A stretch of 64,000 bases of DNA from Rhodovulum sp. (GTDB lineage Bacteria; Pseudomonadota; Alphaproteobacteria; Rhodobacterales; Rhodobacteraceae), in NCBI GenBank assembly GCA_002706605.1, contig PALT01000025.1, positions 1 through 64,000 of the forward strand, in the 5' to 3' direction. The notes beneath the pieces are model-generated. The model did no database searches and was not told where the DNA came from. It was given only the letters and a program-made list of their open reading frames with translations. Made by a program: the position numbers and the translations under genes. The stretch's first letter is position 1, and each line of letters starts with the position of its first letter. Shown here piece by piece: positions 52,313 to 61,391 of the stretch.

Positions 52313-53035
52313 ATGGGAACCATTCACGGGGTGGGTCTGGGCCCGGGCGCGGCCGATCTGATGAGCGTGCGCGCCGACCGCTTGGTGCGTAACGCCCGCC
52401 ATGTCGCCTATTTCCGCAAGGCAGGCCGGTCCGGTCAGGCCCGCAAGATTGTTGAGGGCATGTTGCACGCGGATGCGGTGGAATTCCCGATGGAATACCC
52501 CGTGACCACGGAAATCCCGTTCAGCGATCCGCGCTATAACGAAATCCTGTCGCAATTCTATGCCGAGTGTTGCGCACACCTTCGCGCGCTGGCCGAGGCG
52601 GGTGAGGACGTGGTGGTCCTGTGTGAGGGCGATCCGTTTTTCTATGGCTCGTTCATGCATCTCTATACCCGTCTGCGCGACGATGTGGATGTGCGCGTCG
52701 TACCCGCGATCACCGGCATGTCGGCGGCATGGACCGCGACGGGCACGCCGATCACATGGGGCGACGATGTCCTGAGCGTGCTGATGGGCACCCTGCCCGA
52801 GGCAGAACTGGTGCGCGGGATGCTGAACGCCGATGCGATCGTGGTGATGAAGATCGGGCGCAATATCGACAAGGTGCGCGAGGCCTTGAAACAGGCCGGT
52901 AAATACGACCGCGCCTATCTGGTCGAATTCGCCAGCATGGACAACCAGACCATGACGCGCCTGTCCGAGGCCGAGGATAAGGTCACGCCCTATTTCTCGA
53001 TCATCGTGGTCCACGGTCAGGGGCGCCGGCCATGA
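52313..53035 (+). CDS. cobI: Precorrin-2 C20-methyltransferase CobI
   Basis: CobI methylates C20 of precorrin-2 with S-adenosylmethionine, a ring-contraction preparatory step. The 240-residue protein has the class III methyltransferase start GVGLGPGAADLMSVRA and the VLCEGDPFFYGSFMHLY segment (about 101-118) that distinguishes the C20 family, with VPAITGMSAAW following. It overlaps cobJ by four bases. Confidence 0.96.
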   Translation: MGTIHGVGLGPGAADLMSVRADRLVRNARHVAYFRKAGRSGQARKIVEGMLHADAVEFPMEYPVTTEIPFSDPRYNEILSQFYAECCAHLRALAEAGEDVVVLCEGDPFFYGSFMHLYTRLRDDVDVRVVPAITGMSAAWTATGTPITWGDDVLSVLMGTLPEAELVRGMLNADAIVVMKIGRNIDKVREALKQAGKYDRAYLVEFASMDNQTMTRLSEAEDKVTPYFSIIVVHGQGRRP

Positions 53036-53787
53036 GTGCGGGTTCGCTGATCATCGCGGGTCTGGGACCGGGCAATCCGGATATGGTCACGCCCGAGGTT
53101 CAGGCCGCACTGGACGTCGCGACCGATATCGTTGGCTATATCCCCTATGTCGAGCGCGTAGCCGCGCGCCCCGGTCTGACCCTGCACCCGACCGATAACC
53201 GTGTGGAATTGGAACGCGCCCAGCACGCGATCGAGATGGCTCTGACGGGCAAGCACGTTGTCGTGGTGTCCTCGGGCGATCCGGGTGTGTTTGCCATGGC
53301 CGCCGCCGTGTTTGAGGCCGTCGATGAAGGCCCCGCCGATTGGCGCAATCTGGACATCCGCGTTTTGCCGGGCATCACCGCGATGCTGGCGGCATCTGCC
53401 GCCGCCGGTGCGCCGCTGGGCCATGATTTCTGCGCGATCAACCTTAGTGACAACCTGAAACCGTGGGATTTGATCGAACGCCGCCTGCGTCTGGCCGCCG
53501 AGGGCGATTTCGCGATGGCGTTTTATAACCCGCGCTCCAAATCGCGCCCTGAGGGGTTCGAGAAAACTGTCGCGATCCTGCAAGAGGCCTGTGGCGATGC
53601 GCGTCCGGTGATCTTTGCCCGCGCGGTGTCTACCTCGGATCAAACCATCCGCGTTGTGCCGCTGGACCAAGTGACGCCCGATATGGCCGACATGCGCACG
53701 ATGGTCATTGTCGGCTCATCGCGTACGCGTATCATTACGCGCGATGGCGATCCCTATATCTATACCCCGCGGTCCGTGCCCAAATGA
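53032..53787 (+). CDS. cobJ: Precorrin-3B C17-methyltransferase CobJ
   Basis: CobJ methylates C17 and causes ring contraction. The 251-residue protein has IAGLGPGNPDMVTPEV at the start, VVVSSGDPGVFAMAAAVFE (about 82-100), ALSAAGAPLGHDFC as VLPGITAMLAASAAAGAPLGHDF, and AFYNPRSKSR (about 163-172), which is characteristic of the C17 family. Its last 28 bases lie opposite the end of cobK on the other strand. Confidence 0.96.
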   Translation: MSAGSLIIAGLGPGNPDMVTPEVQAALDVATDIVGYIPYVERVAARPGLTLHPTDNRVELERAQHAIEMALTGKHVVVVSSGDPGVFAMAAAVFEAVDEGPADWRNLDIRVLPGITAMLAASAAAGAPLGHDFCAINLSDNLKPWDLIERRLRLAAEGDFAMAFYNPRSKSRPEGFEKTVAILQEACGDARPVIFARAVSTSDQTIRVVPLDQVTPDMADMRTMVIVGSSRTRIITRDGDPYIYTPRSVPK

Positions 53788-54521
53788 CCTGTCCTGATCC
53801 AGTCCAGAACCTGGCCTGGTGTGCTGACCTCGGGCCGTGCCGGAATATGCGGCCGTCCGATCATGATGACCGGCAGGCCAAGGGCGCGCGCGGCCTCGAT
53901 TTTCGCGTAGGCCCCTTTGCCGCCCGCGTTTTTGGACACGACCAGATCGATGTTATGATCCCGCATCAGATCGGTGTCATCGGCGGTCGTGAACGGTCCG
54001 CGCGACACCAGAACATGGTGATCGGGAAAGGGCGGCGTGTCCTTGGGCGGATCGACCAGACGCAACAGATAGAAATGCTGGGGGTTCGGGGCGAACTCAT
54101 CCAGATGCATACGCCCCACGGCCAGCATCACCCGACGGGGCGAACCGTTCAGGATACCCACCGCACCCTCGATATCGGGCACATGGGTCCAGTTGTCGCC
54201 CTCTTGGGCCACCCACGGCGCGCGGGTCAGCGCGATCAGGGGCACGCCCGTCATCTTGGCCGCCTCGACGGCGTTCGTGCTCATCTGCGCGGCAAAGGGA
54301 TGGGTCGCGTCGATCACATGGGTGATGGCGTTGTCGCGGACATAGTCGGCCAACCCCGCCGCCCCGCCAAATCCGCCCACCCGTTGGGGCAATGGTTGAC
54401 GCACGGGCCGATCCACGCGCCCCGCAAAGGACACGGTCCCGTCCAATCCCGCCTCGGCCGCGGCCTTGCAAAAGGCGGTCGATTCCATCGTCCCCCCCAG
54501 AATAAGGAGCTTGGGCGTCAT
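53760..54521 (-). CDS. cobK: Precorrin-6A reductase CobK
   Basis: CobK reduces precorrin-6A with NADPH. The 253-residue protein has LILGGTMEST at the start, VSFAGR, HVIDATHPFAAQMSTNAVEAA (about 83-103), the late DHHVLVSRGPF and LVVSKNAGGKGAYAKIEAA, which together define the family. It is the only gene of the cluster in reverse orientation. Its start ATG (complement of 54519-54521) overlaps the start of cobL on the other strand within one CATG. AAGGAAG upstream, inside cobL, is its ribosome site. Confidence 0.96.
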   Translation of the reverse strand: MTPKLLILGGTMESTAFCKAAAEAGLDGTVSFAGRVDRPVRQPLPQRVGGFGGAAGLADYVRDNAITHVIDATHPFAAQMSTNAVEAAKMTGVPLIALTRAPWVAQEGDNWTHVPDIEGAVGILNGSPRRVMLAVGRMHLDEFAPNPQHFYLLRLVDPPKDTPPFPDHHVLVSRGPFTTADDTDLMRDHNIDLVVSKNAGGKGAYAKIEAARALGLPVIMIGRPHIPARPEVSTPGQVLDWIRTGHLGTDRGV

Positions 54522-55716
54522 GTCTGATCTTCCTTGGCTAACGATCATCGGGCTGGGTGAAAATGGACCAGAGGGGTTGACCGACGCAAGCCGTAAGGCC
54601 CTGTCAGAGGCAGAAATCATCATGGGCCCGCCCCGCCACCTGTCGCTGCTGCCCGAAACGGGGGCGACGCGTGTGGAGTGGCCCGTGCCATTCGCCGATG
54701 GGGTGCAGCATCTGTTGACCCTGCGCGGACGGCGGGTGGTTGTGTTGGCGTCGGGCGATCCGTTCTGGTTCGGGGCGGGCACGGTTCTGGCGCGCTATTT
54801 CGCGCCGACGGAATGGAGTGCCCATCCGGGGCCAAGCGTGTTTTCACTGGCCGCCGCGAAACTGGGCTGGGGGATTGAGGGCGTGACCTGTCTGGGTCTG
54901 CACGCCGCGCCTCTGTCGCGCCTGCGCCCACATCTGGCGCATGGTGTGCGCCTCATTGTGACCCTGCGCGACGGGGCGGCGGTGGGCGATCTGGCGGCCT
55001 ATCTGGTCGCGACGGGGTTCGGGTCCACACAGATGGACGTGTTGTCGGCCCTTGGCGGCCCGCGCGAACGCCATGTGACCCTGCGCGCCGATGAACCGGT
55101 GCCCGAGGGCATCGCGCATCCGGTCTGTGTCGCCCTGACCTGTGGTGATGGACCCGCCCTGCCCCGCACCTCGGGCAAGCCGGACGAGATATTTGAGACC
55201 GACGGGCAACTGACCAAACGCCCCGTGCGCGCCCTGACCCTGTCGGCCCTTGCGCCCCGCCCGTATGAGCGTCTGTGGGACATCGGCGGGGGCACGGGGA
55301 CGATTGCGATCGAATGGCTCTTGTCCGATCCGACCGTCACCGCCACGGCCATCGAACAATCGCCCGAGCGCGCCGCGCGCATCGCCCGCAATGCCGCCGA
55401 TCTGGGGGTTGAGCGGTTGCAGGTCGTGACCGGCACCGCGCCCGCGGCGCTGGACGGTCTGCCCGATCCCGATGTGGTCTTTGTCGGCGGGGGCCTGAGT
55501 GACGCCTTGCTAGAGGTTCTGCAGACCCGCCTGCGCGCGGGCACGCGTCTGGTCTGTAACGCCGTAACGCTTGAGAGCGAGGCCACCCTGACCCGTTGGC
55601 ACGGCAAACTGGGCGGCGATCTGATGCGCATCGAACTGGCCCATGCGCGCGCGCTGGGGGCGCTGACGGGGTGGAAATCGGCCTATCCCGTGGTGCAGTG
55701 GAGCGTCACCCTATGA
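54520..55716 (+). CDS. cobL: Precorrin-6B C5,15-methyltransferase (decarboxylating) CobL
   Basis: CobL methylates C5 and C15 of precorrin-6B and removes the C12 acetate carboxyl. The 398-residue protein is a fusion: an N-terminal tetrapyrrole methyltransferase (IIGLGENGPEGLTDASR, LASGDPFWFGAG) and a C-terminal class I methyltransferase starting at about 240 (LWDIGGGTGTIAIEWL, then DVVFVGGGLS). Its ATG overlaps that of cobK; AAGGAG about ten bases upstream lies within cobK. It overlaps cobE by four bases. Confidence 0.96.
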   Translation: MSDLPWLTIIGLGENGPEGLTDASRKALSEAEIIMGPPRHLSLLPETGATRVEWPVPFADGVQHLLTLRGRRVVVLASGDPFWFGAGTVLARYFAPTEWSAHPGPSVFSLAAAKLGWGIEGVTCLGLHAAPLSRLRPHLAHGVRLIVTLRDGAAVGDLAAYLVATGFGSTQMDVLSALGGPRERHVTLRADEPVPEGIAHPVCVALTCGDGPALPRTSGKPDEIFETDGQLTKRPVRALTLSALAPRPYERLWDIGGGTGTIAIEWLLSDPTVTATAIEQSPERAARIARNAADLGVERLQVVTGTAPAALDGLPDPDVVFVGGGLSDALLEVLQTRLRAGTRLVCNAVTLESEATLTRWHGKLGGDLMRIELAHARALGALTGWKSAYPVVQWSVTL

Positions 55717-56096
55717 TCGTCGCGGGCTTTGGGTTCCGGCGCGGCACCAGCGTCGACAGCATGCTGAACGCCCTGCGGATCGCGGGCGGCGACGTGATGC
55801 CCGACGCGATTGCCACCGCCGCCGCCAAGGTGGATGAGGTGGGTTTCCAAACCCTTGCCACCCGCCTGAACCGCCCCGTGATTGCCGTGGACGCCGCCGC
55901 CCTGTCCGCCGCGCAGACCCTGACGCAATCGCCCGCGTCCAAGGCCGCCCATAACACCGGCAGCGTGGCCGAGGCCGCCGCCCTGTCCGCCCTGACCACC
56001 CTGATCTCTGCGCCCACCCGCCTGATGGGCCCGCGCGTGACATCCACAGACGCCATGGCGACCTGCGCCTTGGCCATCGGAGACGACACAGAATGA
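55713..56096 (+). CDS. cobE: Cobalamin biosynthesis protein CobE
   Basis: The 127-residue protein matches the CbiG C-terminal domain/CobE family: [34 protein letters not shown], and [10 protein letters not shown] near residue 89. In the anaerobic pathway CbiG opens the lactone of cobalt-factor V; the aerobic CobE has no established reaction. The frame is open upstream, but ATG 55713 overlapping the cobL stop is clearly the start. It overlaps cobM by four bases. Confidence 0.9.
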   Translation: MIVAGFGFRRGTSVDSMLNALRIAGGDVMPDAIATAAAKVDEVGFQTLATRLNRPVIAVDAAALSAAQTLTQSPASKAAHNTGSVAEAAALSALTTLISAPTRLMGPRVTSTDAMATCALAIGDDTE

Positions 56097-56887
56097 CCGT
56101 TCATTTCATCGGCGCCGGTCCCGGCGCGCCCGACCTGTTGACCCTGCGGGGGCGTGATTTGATCGCGTCCTGCCCCGTGTGCCTCTATGCCGGATCGCTG
56201 GTGCCCGAGGCCATTCTGGACCATTGCCCCGAGGGCGCGCGCATCATCAACACCGCCGCGATGGATCTGGACGCGATCATCGCCGAAATCCGCACCGCCC
56301 ATGACGCGGGTCACGACGTGGCGCGTCTGCATTCGGGCGATCTGTCGGTCTGGTCGGCGATGGGCGAACAGCTGCGCCGCCTGCGCGCCGAAAACATCCC
56401 GTTCGATGTGACGCCGGGCGTGCCCGCCTTTGCCGCCGCGGCGGCCGCGCTTGGCAATGAACTGACCCTGCCCGGACTGGCGCAATCGGTGGTTCTGACC
56501 CGCACACCGGGGCGCGCGTCGTCCATGCCCGAAGGCGAGACCCTGACGAATTTCGCGGCAACCGGTGCGACGCTGGCCATTCACCTGTCGATCCAGAACC
56601 TGTCGCGGGTCGTCGCGGACTTGTCGCCCGCCTATGGGGGTGATTGCCCCGTGGCAGTGGTCTATCGCGCAAGCTGGCCCGATCAACAGATCATCCGCGC
56701 GACCCTGTCCACCATCGCGGATGCGGTGGGCGAAGGTATCAGCCGCACCGCCCTGATCCTTGTGGGTCCTGCGTTGGCCAACGAGGGTTTCGACGAGAGC
56801 TGTCTCTATTCCACCGATTACGACCGCCGCTATCGCCCCCAAACCGCCGACAGCCCATGGGCCGGCTGGAGCCACGGGGATGACTGA
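56093..56887 (+). CDS. cobM: Precorrin-4 C11-methyltransferase CobM
   Basis: CobM methylates C11 to give precorrin-5. The 264-residue protein has [19 protein letters not shown] at the start, [29 protein letters not shown] (about 77-95) and [21 protein letters not shown], the family set. It ends with a short C-terminal extension rich in polar residues (DYDRRYRPQ). It overlaps cobB by eight bases. Confidence 0.96.
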   Translation: MTVHFIGAGPGAPDLLTLRGRDLIASCPVCLYAGSLVPEAILDHCPEGARIINTAAMDLDAIIAEIRTAHDAGHDVARLHSGDLSVWSAMGEQLRRLRAENIPFDVTPGVPAFAAAAAALGNELTLPGLAQSVVLTRTPGRASSMPEGETLTNFAATGATLAIHLSIQNLSRVVADLSPAYGGDCPVAVVYRASWPDQQIIRATLSTIADAVGEGISRTALILVGPALANEGFDESCLYSTDYDRRYRPQTADSPWAGWSHGDD

Positions 56888-58205
56888 TCCGCGCGGGCAT
56901 ATTCCCGGCGTCCTGATCTCGGCGCCCGCGTCGGGGACGGGGAAAACCACGGTGATGCTGGGCCTGTTGCGGGCGCTGGCGGATGAGGGTCTGACGGTGC
57001 AGCCCTATAAATCCGGTCCCGATTATATCGACCCCGCCTTTCACCGCGCCGCCGCTGGTCGTGCATCGTTCAACATCGACACATGGGCGATGGATGGCGA
57101 TCTGATCGCCGCCGTGTCGGGCCAATCGGCGGGCGCGGATATCATCGTGGCCGAGGGGTCGATGGGTCTTTATGACGGGGTTGCCACGCGCGGCCAGTCG
57201 GGGTTCGGATCCTCGGCGGAAACCGCGCGCACCATGGGCTGGCCCGTGGTTTTGGTCATTGACGTCGGCGGTCAGGCCCAATCGGCGGCGGCGACCGCGC
57301 TGGGGTTCAAGACCTATGCGCCCGATCTGCCCTTTGCCGGTGTGATCCTGAACCGTGTGGCCAGTCCGCGCCATGAACGCCTTGCCCGTCTGGGGATGGA
57401 GCAGGCGGGCATCAACGTCCTTGGCGTGCTGCCCCGTCGTGGCGATCTCGCGCTGCCCGAACGCCATCTGGGTTTGATCCAAGCGGTTGAGCATCCCGAT
57501 CTGAACGCCGCAATCGCGGGATATGCGGATTTTCTGCGCGAGCACGTCGATTTGGCCGCGATCCGCGCCGCGGCCGCCGCCGGTGCGCCCCCTGCGACCG
57601 CGTCTTTGCCCAAACCTCCGGCACAGCGGATCGCGCTGGCCCAAGACGCGGCGTTTTCCTTCACCTATCCGCACCTGTTGCAAGGCTGGCGCGATGGCGG
57701 GGCGGAGATCCTGCCATTTTCGCCCTTGGCCGATGAGGCACCGGATCAGGACGCCAATCTGGTCTGGTTGCCGGGCGGATACCCCGAGTTGCACGCAGGC
57801 ACGCTTGCCGCCGCCGCCACGTTCCGCGCGGGTCTGCAAAAACACGCCGAAACCCGCCCCGTGCATGGCGAATGCGGGGGCTATATGGCCCTTGGCGAGG
57901 CGCTGATCGACAAGGACGGCACGCGCCATCAGATGGCCGGTCTGTTGGGTCTTGTGACCAGCTATGAGAAGCGCAAATTCCATCTGGGATACCGGCGTGC
58001 GGTGTTGCAATCGCCCCTGCCCGGGTTTGAAACCGGCGCGGCGCTGCGCGGTCACGAATTCCACTATTCCACCATTCTGGAACAGCCCGACGCGCCGCTG
58101 GCGGCCGTGTTCGATGCGGATGGCAACCCCGTCCCCGAAACCGGATCCCGCCGCGGTCACGTCAGTGGCACGTTCTTTCACCTGATCACCGGAGAAAACG
58201 CATGA
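56880..58205 (+). CDS. cobB: Cobyrinic acid a,c-diamide synthase CobB
   Basis: CobB amidates carboxylates a and c of hydrogenobyrinic acid. The 441-residue protein has an ATPase half with [20 protein letters not shown] (P-loop at about 13-21), [12 protein letters not shown], and [10 protein letters not shown]. The C-terminal glutaminase half has the nucleophile Cys in [15 protein letters not shown] (about residue 332) and a late HEFHYST. The start at 56880 overlaps cobM; the frame is open upstream but without family features. It overlaps cobA by four bases. Confidence 0.96.
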   Translation: MTDPRGHIPGVLISAPASGTGKTTVMLGLLRALADEGLTVQPYKSGPDYIDPAFHRAAAGRASFNIDTWAMDGDLIAAVSGQSAGADIIVAEGSMGLYDGVATRGQSGFGSSAETARTMGWPVVLVIDVGGQAQSAAATALGFKTYAPDLPFAGVILNRVASPRHERLARLGMEQAGINVLGVLPRRGDLALPERHLGLIQAVEHPDLNAAIAGYADFLREHVDLAAIRAAAAAGAPPATASLPKPPAQRIALAQDAAFSFTYPHLLQGWRDGGAEILPFSPLADEAPDQDANLVWLPGGYPELHAGTLAAAATFRAGLQKHAETRPVHGECGGYMALGEALIDKDGTRHQMAGLLGLVTSYEKRKFHLGYRRAVLQSPLPGFETGAALRGHEFHYSTILEQPDAPLAAVFDADGNPVPETGSRRGHVSGTFFHLITGENA

Positions 58206-58930
58206 CCGGTTTCGTCAGCTTTGTGGGCTCGGGCCCCGGCGATCCTGACCTCTTGACGCTCAAGGCCGTGGATCGTTTGAAACGCGCCGATGCGGTGTTG
58301 TTCGACGATCTGTCCTCGGGGCCGATCTTGGGCCATGCCCGCCCTGACGCCGATCTGGTGGGTGTGGGCAAACGCGCCGGTCGCCCGTCCCCGAAACAGG
58401 ACCACGTCAGCCGCCTGTTGGTGGATTACGCCAAGACGGGGCAGCGCGTTGTGCGCCTGAAATCCGGTGACGGCGGCATGTTCGGACGGCTTGAGGAAGA
58501 GCTGGACGCGCTGCGCGATGCGGGCATCGAATACGAGATCATTCCCGGCATCCCGTCCGCCGTGGCCGCCGCCGCCGCCGCCGGCATCCCCCTGACCCGC
58601 CGCCTCACCGCGCGGCGGGTACAGTTCGTGACGGGCCATGATGTGAACGGCGAACTGCCCGCCGACCTGAACCTGCGCGCGCTGGCCGATCCGCAGGCCA
58701 CGACGGTCGTGTTTATGGGCAAGCGCACCCTGCCGAAACTGGTTGCCGCCCTTGGCGAACACGGATTGCCGGGTGATACGCCCGCGATCCTTGCCGAAAA
58801 CGTGTCCAAGCCCGATCAGACCCTGACGCGGTCCACCCTGTCCGGTCTGGCCGAACGTCTTGCCGCCGATGTGGGGAAATCGCCCGCGCTGATCCTCTAT
58901 GGCCCCTTGGCGGATAGCGATTATGTTTAA
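58202..58930 (+). CDS. cobA: Uroporphyrinogen-III C-methyltransferase CobA
   Basis: CobA methylates uroporphyrinogen III twice to precorrin-2, the entry to corrin synthesis. The 242-residue protein has FVGSGPGDPDLLTLKAVD at the start, ADAVLFDDL, VGKRAGRPS, VVRLKSGDGGMFGRLEEE (about 81-98) and PGIPSAVAAAAAAGIPLT, the SUMT pattern. It lacks the CysG-type siroheme domains, so it acts only as a methyltransferase. It overlaps cobF by eight bases. Confidence 0.96.
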   Translation: MTGFVSFVGSGPGDPDLLTLKAVDRLKRADAVLFDDLSSGPILGHARPDADLVGVGKRAGRPSPKQDHVSRLLVDYAKTGQRVVRLKSGDGGMFGRLEEELDALRDAGIEYEIIPGIPSAVAAAAAAGIPLTRRLTARRVQFVTGHDVNGELPADLNLRALADPQATTVVFMGKRTLPKLVAALGEHGLPGDTPAILAENVSKPDQTLTRSTLSGLAERLAADVGKSPALILYGPLADSDYV

Positions 58931-59675
58931 CCTGACCCTGATCGGCATCGGGACCGGCAACCCCGATCACGTCACCATGCAGGCGCGCCGCGCGATTGCG
59001 GCGGCCGATCTGATCCTGATCCCGCATAAGGGGGACGAGAAATCCGATCTGGCCGATCTGCGCACCTCTATCGTGGCCGAGGTCTGTCCTGATAGCGCGC
59101 CGCGCATCGCCCTGTTCGATCTGCCGGTGCGCGATCCCAGCATCCCCTACATCGACCGCGTGAACCGCTGGCATGACGAGATTGCCGCGATCTGGGCCGA
59201 CACGATTGCCGCCCACACGGACGGGGACGGCGCCAATGTGGCGTTGCTGGTCTGGGGCGATCCGTCCCTTTATGACAGCACGCTGCGCATTGCCGCGCGT
59301 CTGAGCCCTGCCCCGACGATCAAGGTCATTCCCGGCATCACCGCCATTCAGGCGCTGACGGCCTCGCATGCGATCACCCTGAACGGGCTGGCCAATGCGG
59401 TGACGGTGACCACGGGGCGGCGCATCCGTGATCACGGCTGGCCCGAGGGGGCGGAAACGGTTGTGGTGATGCTGGACGGGGAGTGTTCGTTCACCACCCT
59501 TGAGGACGCGGATCAGATCGACATCTGGTGGGGCGCGTTTCTGGGGATGGAGAACGAGTTGATCGCCGCCGGTCGTCTGGACCAAGTGGCCGATCAGATC
59601 ATCGCGACCCGCGCACAGGGGCGCGCGGATCACGGTTGGATCATGGATATCTACCTGATGCGGCGACGCGCCTGA
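58923..59675 (+). CDS. cobF: Precorrin-6A synthase (deacetylating) CobF
   Basis: CobF methylates C1 and releases acetate from precorrin-5; it belongs only to the aerobic pathway. The 250-residue protein has IGIGTGNPDHVTMQARRAI at the start, LILIPHKGDEKSDLADLR, LLVWGDPSLYDSTLRIA and VIPGITAIQALTASHAI, the family set. It is the last gene of the operon; the minus-strand chemotaxis genes begin one base after its stop. Confidence 0.96.
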   Translation: MFNLTLIGIGTGNPDHVTMQARRAIAAADLILIPHKGDEKSDLADLRTSIVAEVCPDSAPRIALFDLPVRDPSIPYIDRVNRWHDEIAAIWADTIAAHTDGDGANVALLVWGDPSLYDSTLRIAARLSPAPTIKVIPGITAIQALTASHAITLNGLANAVTVTTGRRIRDHGWPEGAETVVVMLDGECSFTTLEDADQIDIWWGAFLGMENELIAAGRLDQVADQIIATRAQGRADHGWIMDIYLMRRRA

Positions 59676-61355
59676 TCAGAACAGGATATCGTCGAAATCA
59701 TCCTCGGCGGCATCCGACGGCGCGGCCTTGGCCGGTTCAGGTGCTTCAACCGTCATGCCGATCAGATTGGCAAAGAACGTGTCATGCACCGCGCGTTCGC
59801 TGTCCATGGAATAGATGTCGCGGATCTCTTGAACCGTGTCCAAGAACGATTGATCCACCCCGTCGGCAAAGTGATAGGCCGACACGGGTTTCTGGTCCGG
59901 CAGGTGGTGACGTTTCAGCTTTTCCTCGATCTGGATCAGCCCGCCCATCGCCCGATCCAACAGGGACTGGGTTTGAACCGGATTGTCGCCCAGCCCACGC
60001 AACAGCTCGGTCAGGGTCTGGTGCGACCGGTTCAGGACACTTGCCATATTGGCACCTTGTTCCCGGTCCCCTGTGTCACCGGCGGCGTCGGCCTCGATCC
60101 AGTCATTGACCCGACCATTGATCGCACCGGCCGAATTCACGAACACATCAAACGTCTCGGGCACCGAGGAAATCACCGCGTTGATCTGTTGCGAGATCAC
60201 GATCATATCGCGCGCCTTGGAGAAGCCGCGCGCACAGGCGATGATCGTGTTGAGCGAGGCCAGACGCATCTTGAACGCCGCCATGTTAAGGCGGTCGGAA
60301 TGGCTGCGCAACTGTTGGTCATAGGTCTGCAACTGGTTCAGGGCGGCGCGGCTGCTTTCTTGTAGCGCATCTGTGCGGCCTTGGATCATGTCCATGGGCG
60401 GCGCGTGATCGGCCAGTTGATCAGTCGGAAAGGCATCGGTGATCTCGGCGCATTTGACCAAGAACGCAGGCAGACGCGTTTTGATCCCGTCAAGCGCATG
60501 GCGCGCATCGGCCACACACAGGGCAAGGTCGCGCGCCATGTCGTTTTGATGTTCGTGGATCAACATGCGGATCGCGTCGCCCTCAAGCCCGCCACGGGGA
60601 AAACGAGCGGCGATTTCGCTGATGCTGAGGACATGACCGGCGCGTTGGTTGGTGCGGTCCACGACCTGAAGCGCGCCGATGATTTGGGCCAGTTCCTGTT
60701 CGGCAAAGGCGATGAAATCGCCAAACACCCGCGCGCCGCTGTGCACGGTTTCCATGCCGCCCTGTAGCAGCGCCAGCAAGCCCCGCGTTTCACGCAACGC
60801 AGGTAGCATCTGGTTCCCCATGCTTTTGACATGGGTCGACACGGTGGTGCCGATCTCGGAAATCGTGCCGGAAATCTTTTCGGTCAGTTCGACCATGTTG
60901 TCGGACTCTTGGGTCGCCTCGCGGGCGATTTCCGAAATCCCTTCGGCCAGATCGACCAGATAGCTGCCATTGGGTTCATGGGCGTGGGTCTGGGCCACGA
61001 TGCGGGCGTTCAGGGCCACGATGTTCGAGGATTGCATGATCTTGGACAGCTCGCGCAGGGCACCGGCCATCGATCGGCTCTGGCGGTCCAGATCACTGAC
61101 AAAATCACGCGCGCCCTTGGTTTGGGCGTTCAGATCCTCCAGCTGTTGATCGACCATCTCGCCCTGTTCGCTGACCTCGCCCATAACATCGGGGGACAGC
61201 AACCGGTCCAGCGATCCGGCCTGCCCGCCAAGACGGCGCACGGTTTCCATCGCCATGTACAACTGGTCCAACGCCGCGTTTGCGTCGTTCTCCATCCCGG
61301 CAATCAGGGCCAGGTTGTTTTGCAGCAAGGGGCGGTCCTCAAAGCTATCTTTCAT
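59676..61355 (-). CDS. Coiled-coil chemotaxis-cluster protein (methyl-accepting-like), unknown
   Basis: The 559-residue protein has no membrane span. It is largely alpha-helical, with a part resembling methyl-accepting signalling helices (MAGALRELSKIMQSSNIVAL at about 95-115 and VDLAEGISEIAREATQ near 133). The last residues, SDAAEDDFDDILF, form an acidic tail with a final hydrophobic FDDILF. This is similar in type to the C-terminal CheY-binding peptide of the CheZ phosphatase, but the similarity is short. It lies downstream of cheB and is convergent with cobF. A soluble MCP-like receptor, a CheY regulator or a scaffold are all possible. Confidence 0.6.
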   Translation of the reverse strand: MKDSFEDRPLLQNNLALIAGMENDANAALDQLYMAMETVRRLGGQAGSLDRLLSPDVMGEVSEQGEMVDQQLEDLNAQTKGARDFVSDLDRQSRSMAGALRELSKIMQSSNIVALNARIVAQTHAHEPNGSYLVDLAEGISEIAREATQESDNMVELTEKISGTISEIGTTVSTHVKSMGNQMLPALRETRGLLALLQGGMETVHSGARVFGDFIAFAEQELAQIIGALQVVDRTNQRAGHVLSISEIAARFPRGGLEGDAIRMLIHEHQNDMARDLALCVADARHALDGIKTRLPAFLVKCAEITDAFPTDQLADHAPPMDMIQGRTDALQESSRAALNQLQTYDQQLRSHSDRLNMAAFKMRLASLNTIIACARGFSKARDMIVISQQINAVISSVPETFDVFVNSAGAINGRVNDWIEADAAGDTGDREQGANMASVLNRSHQTLTELLRGLGDNPVQTQSLLDRAMGGLIQIEEKLKRHHLPDQKPVSAYHFADGVDQSFLDTVQEIRDIYSMDSERAVHDTFFANLIGMTVEAPEPAKAAPSDAAEDDFDDILF

Positions 61356-61391
61356 GCGGCACGGTCCTGTCTATTCATGTGATCAAAGCGA

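Noticed and set aside
37753-59675. Horizontally acquired island carrying the cobalamin genes
   Set aside because: No integrase, tRNA, direct repeats or composition change were seen at the edges, and codon use matches the neighbouring housekeeping genes.
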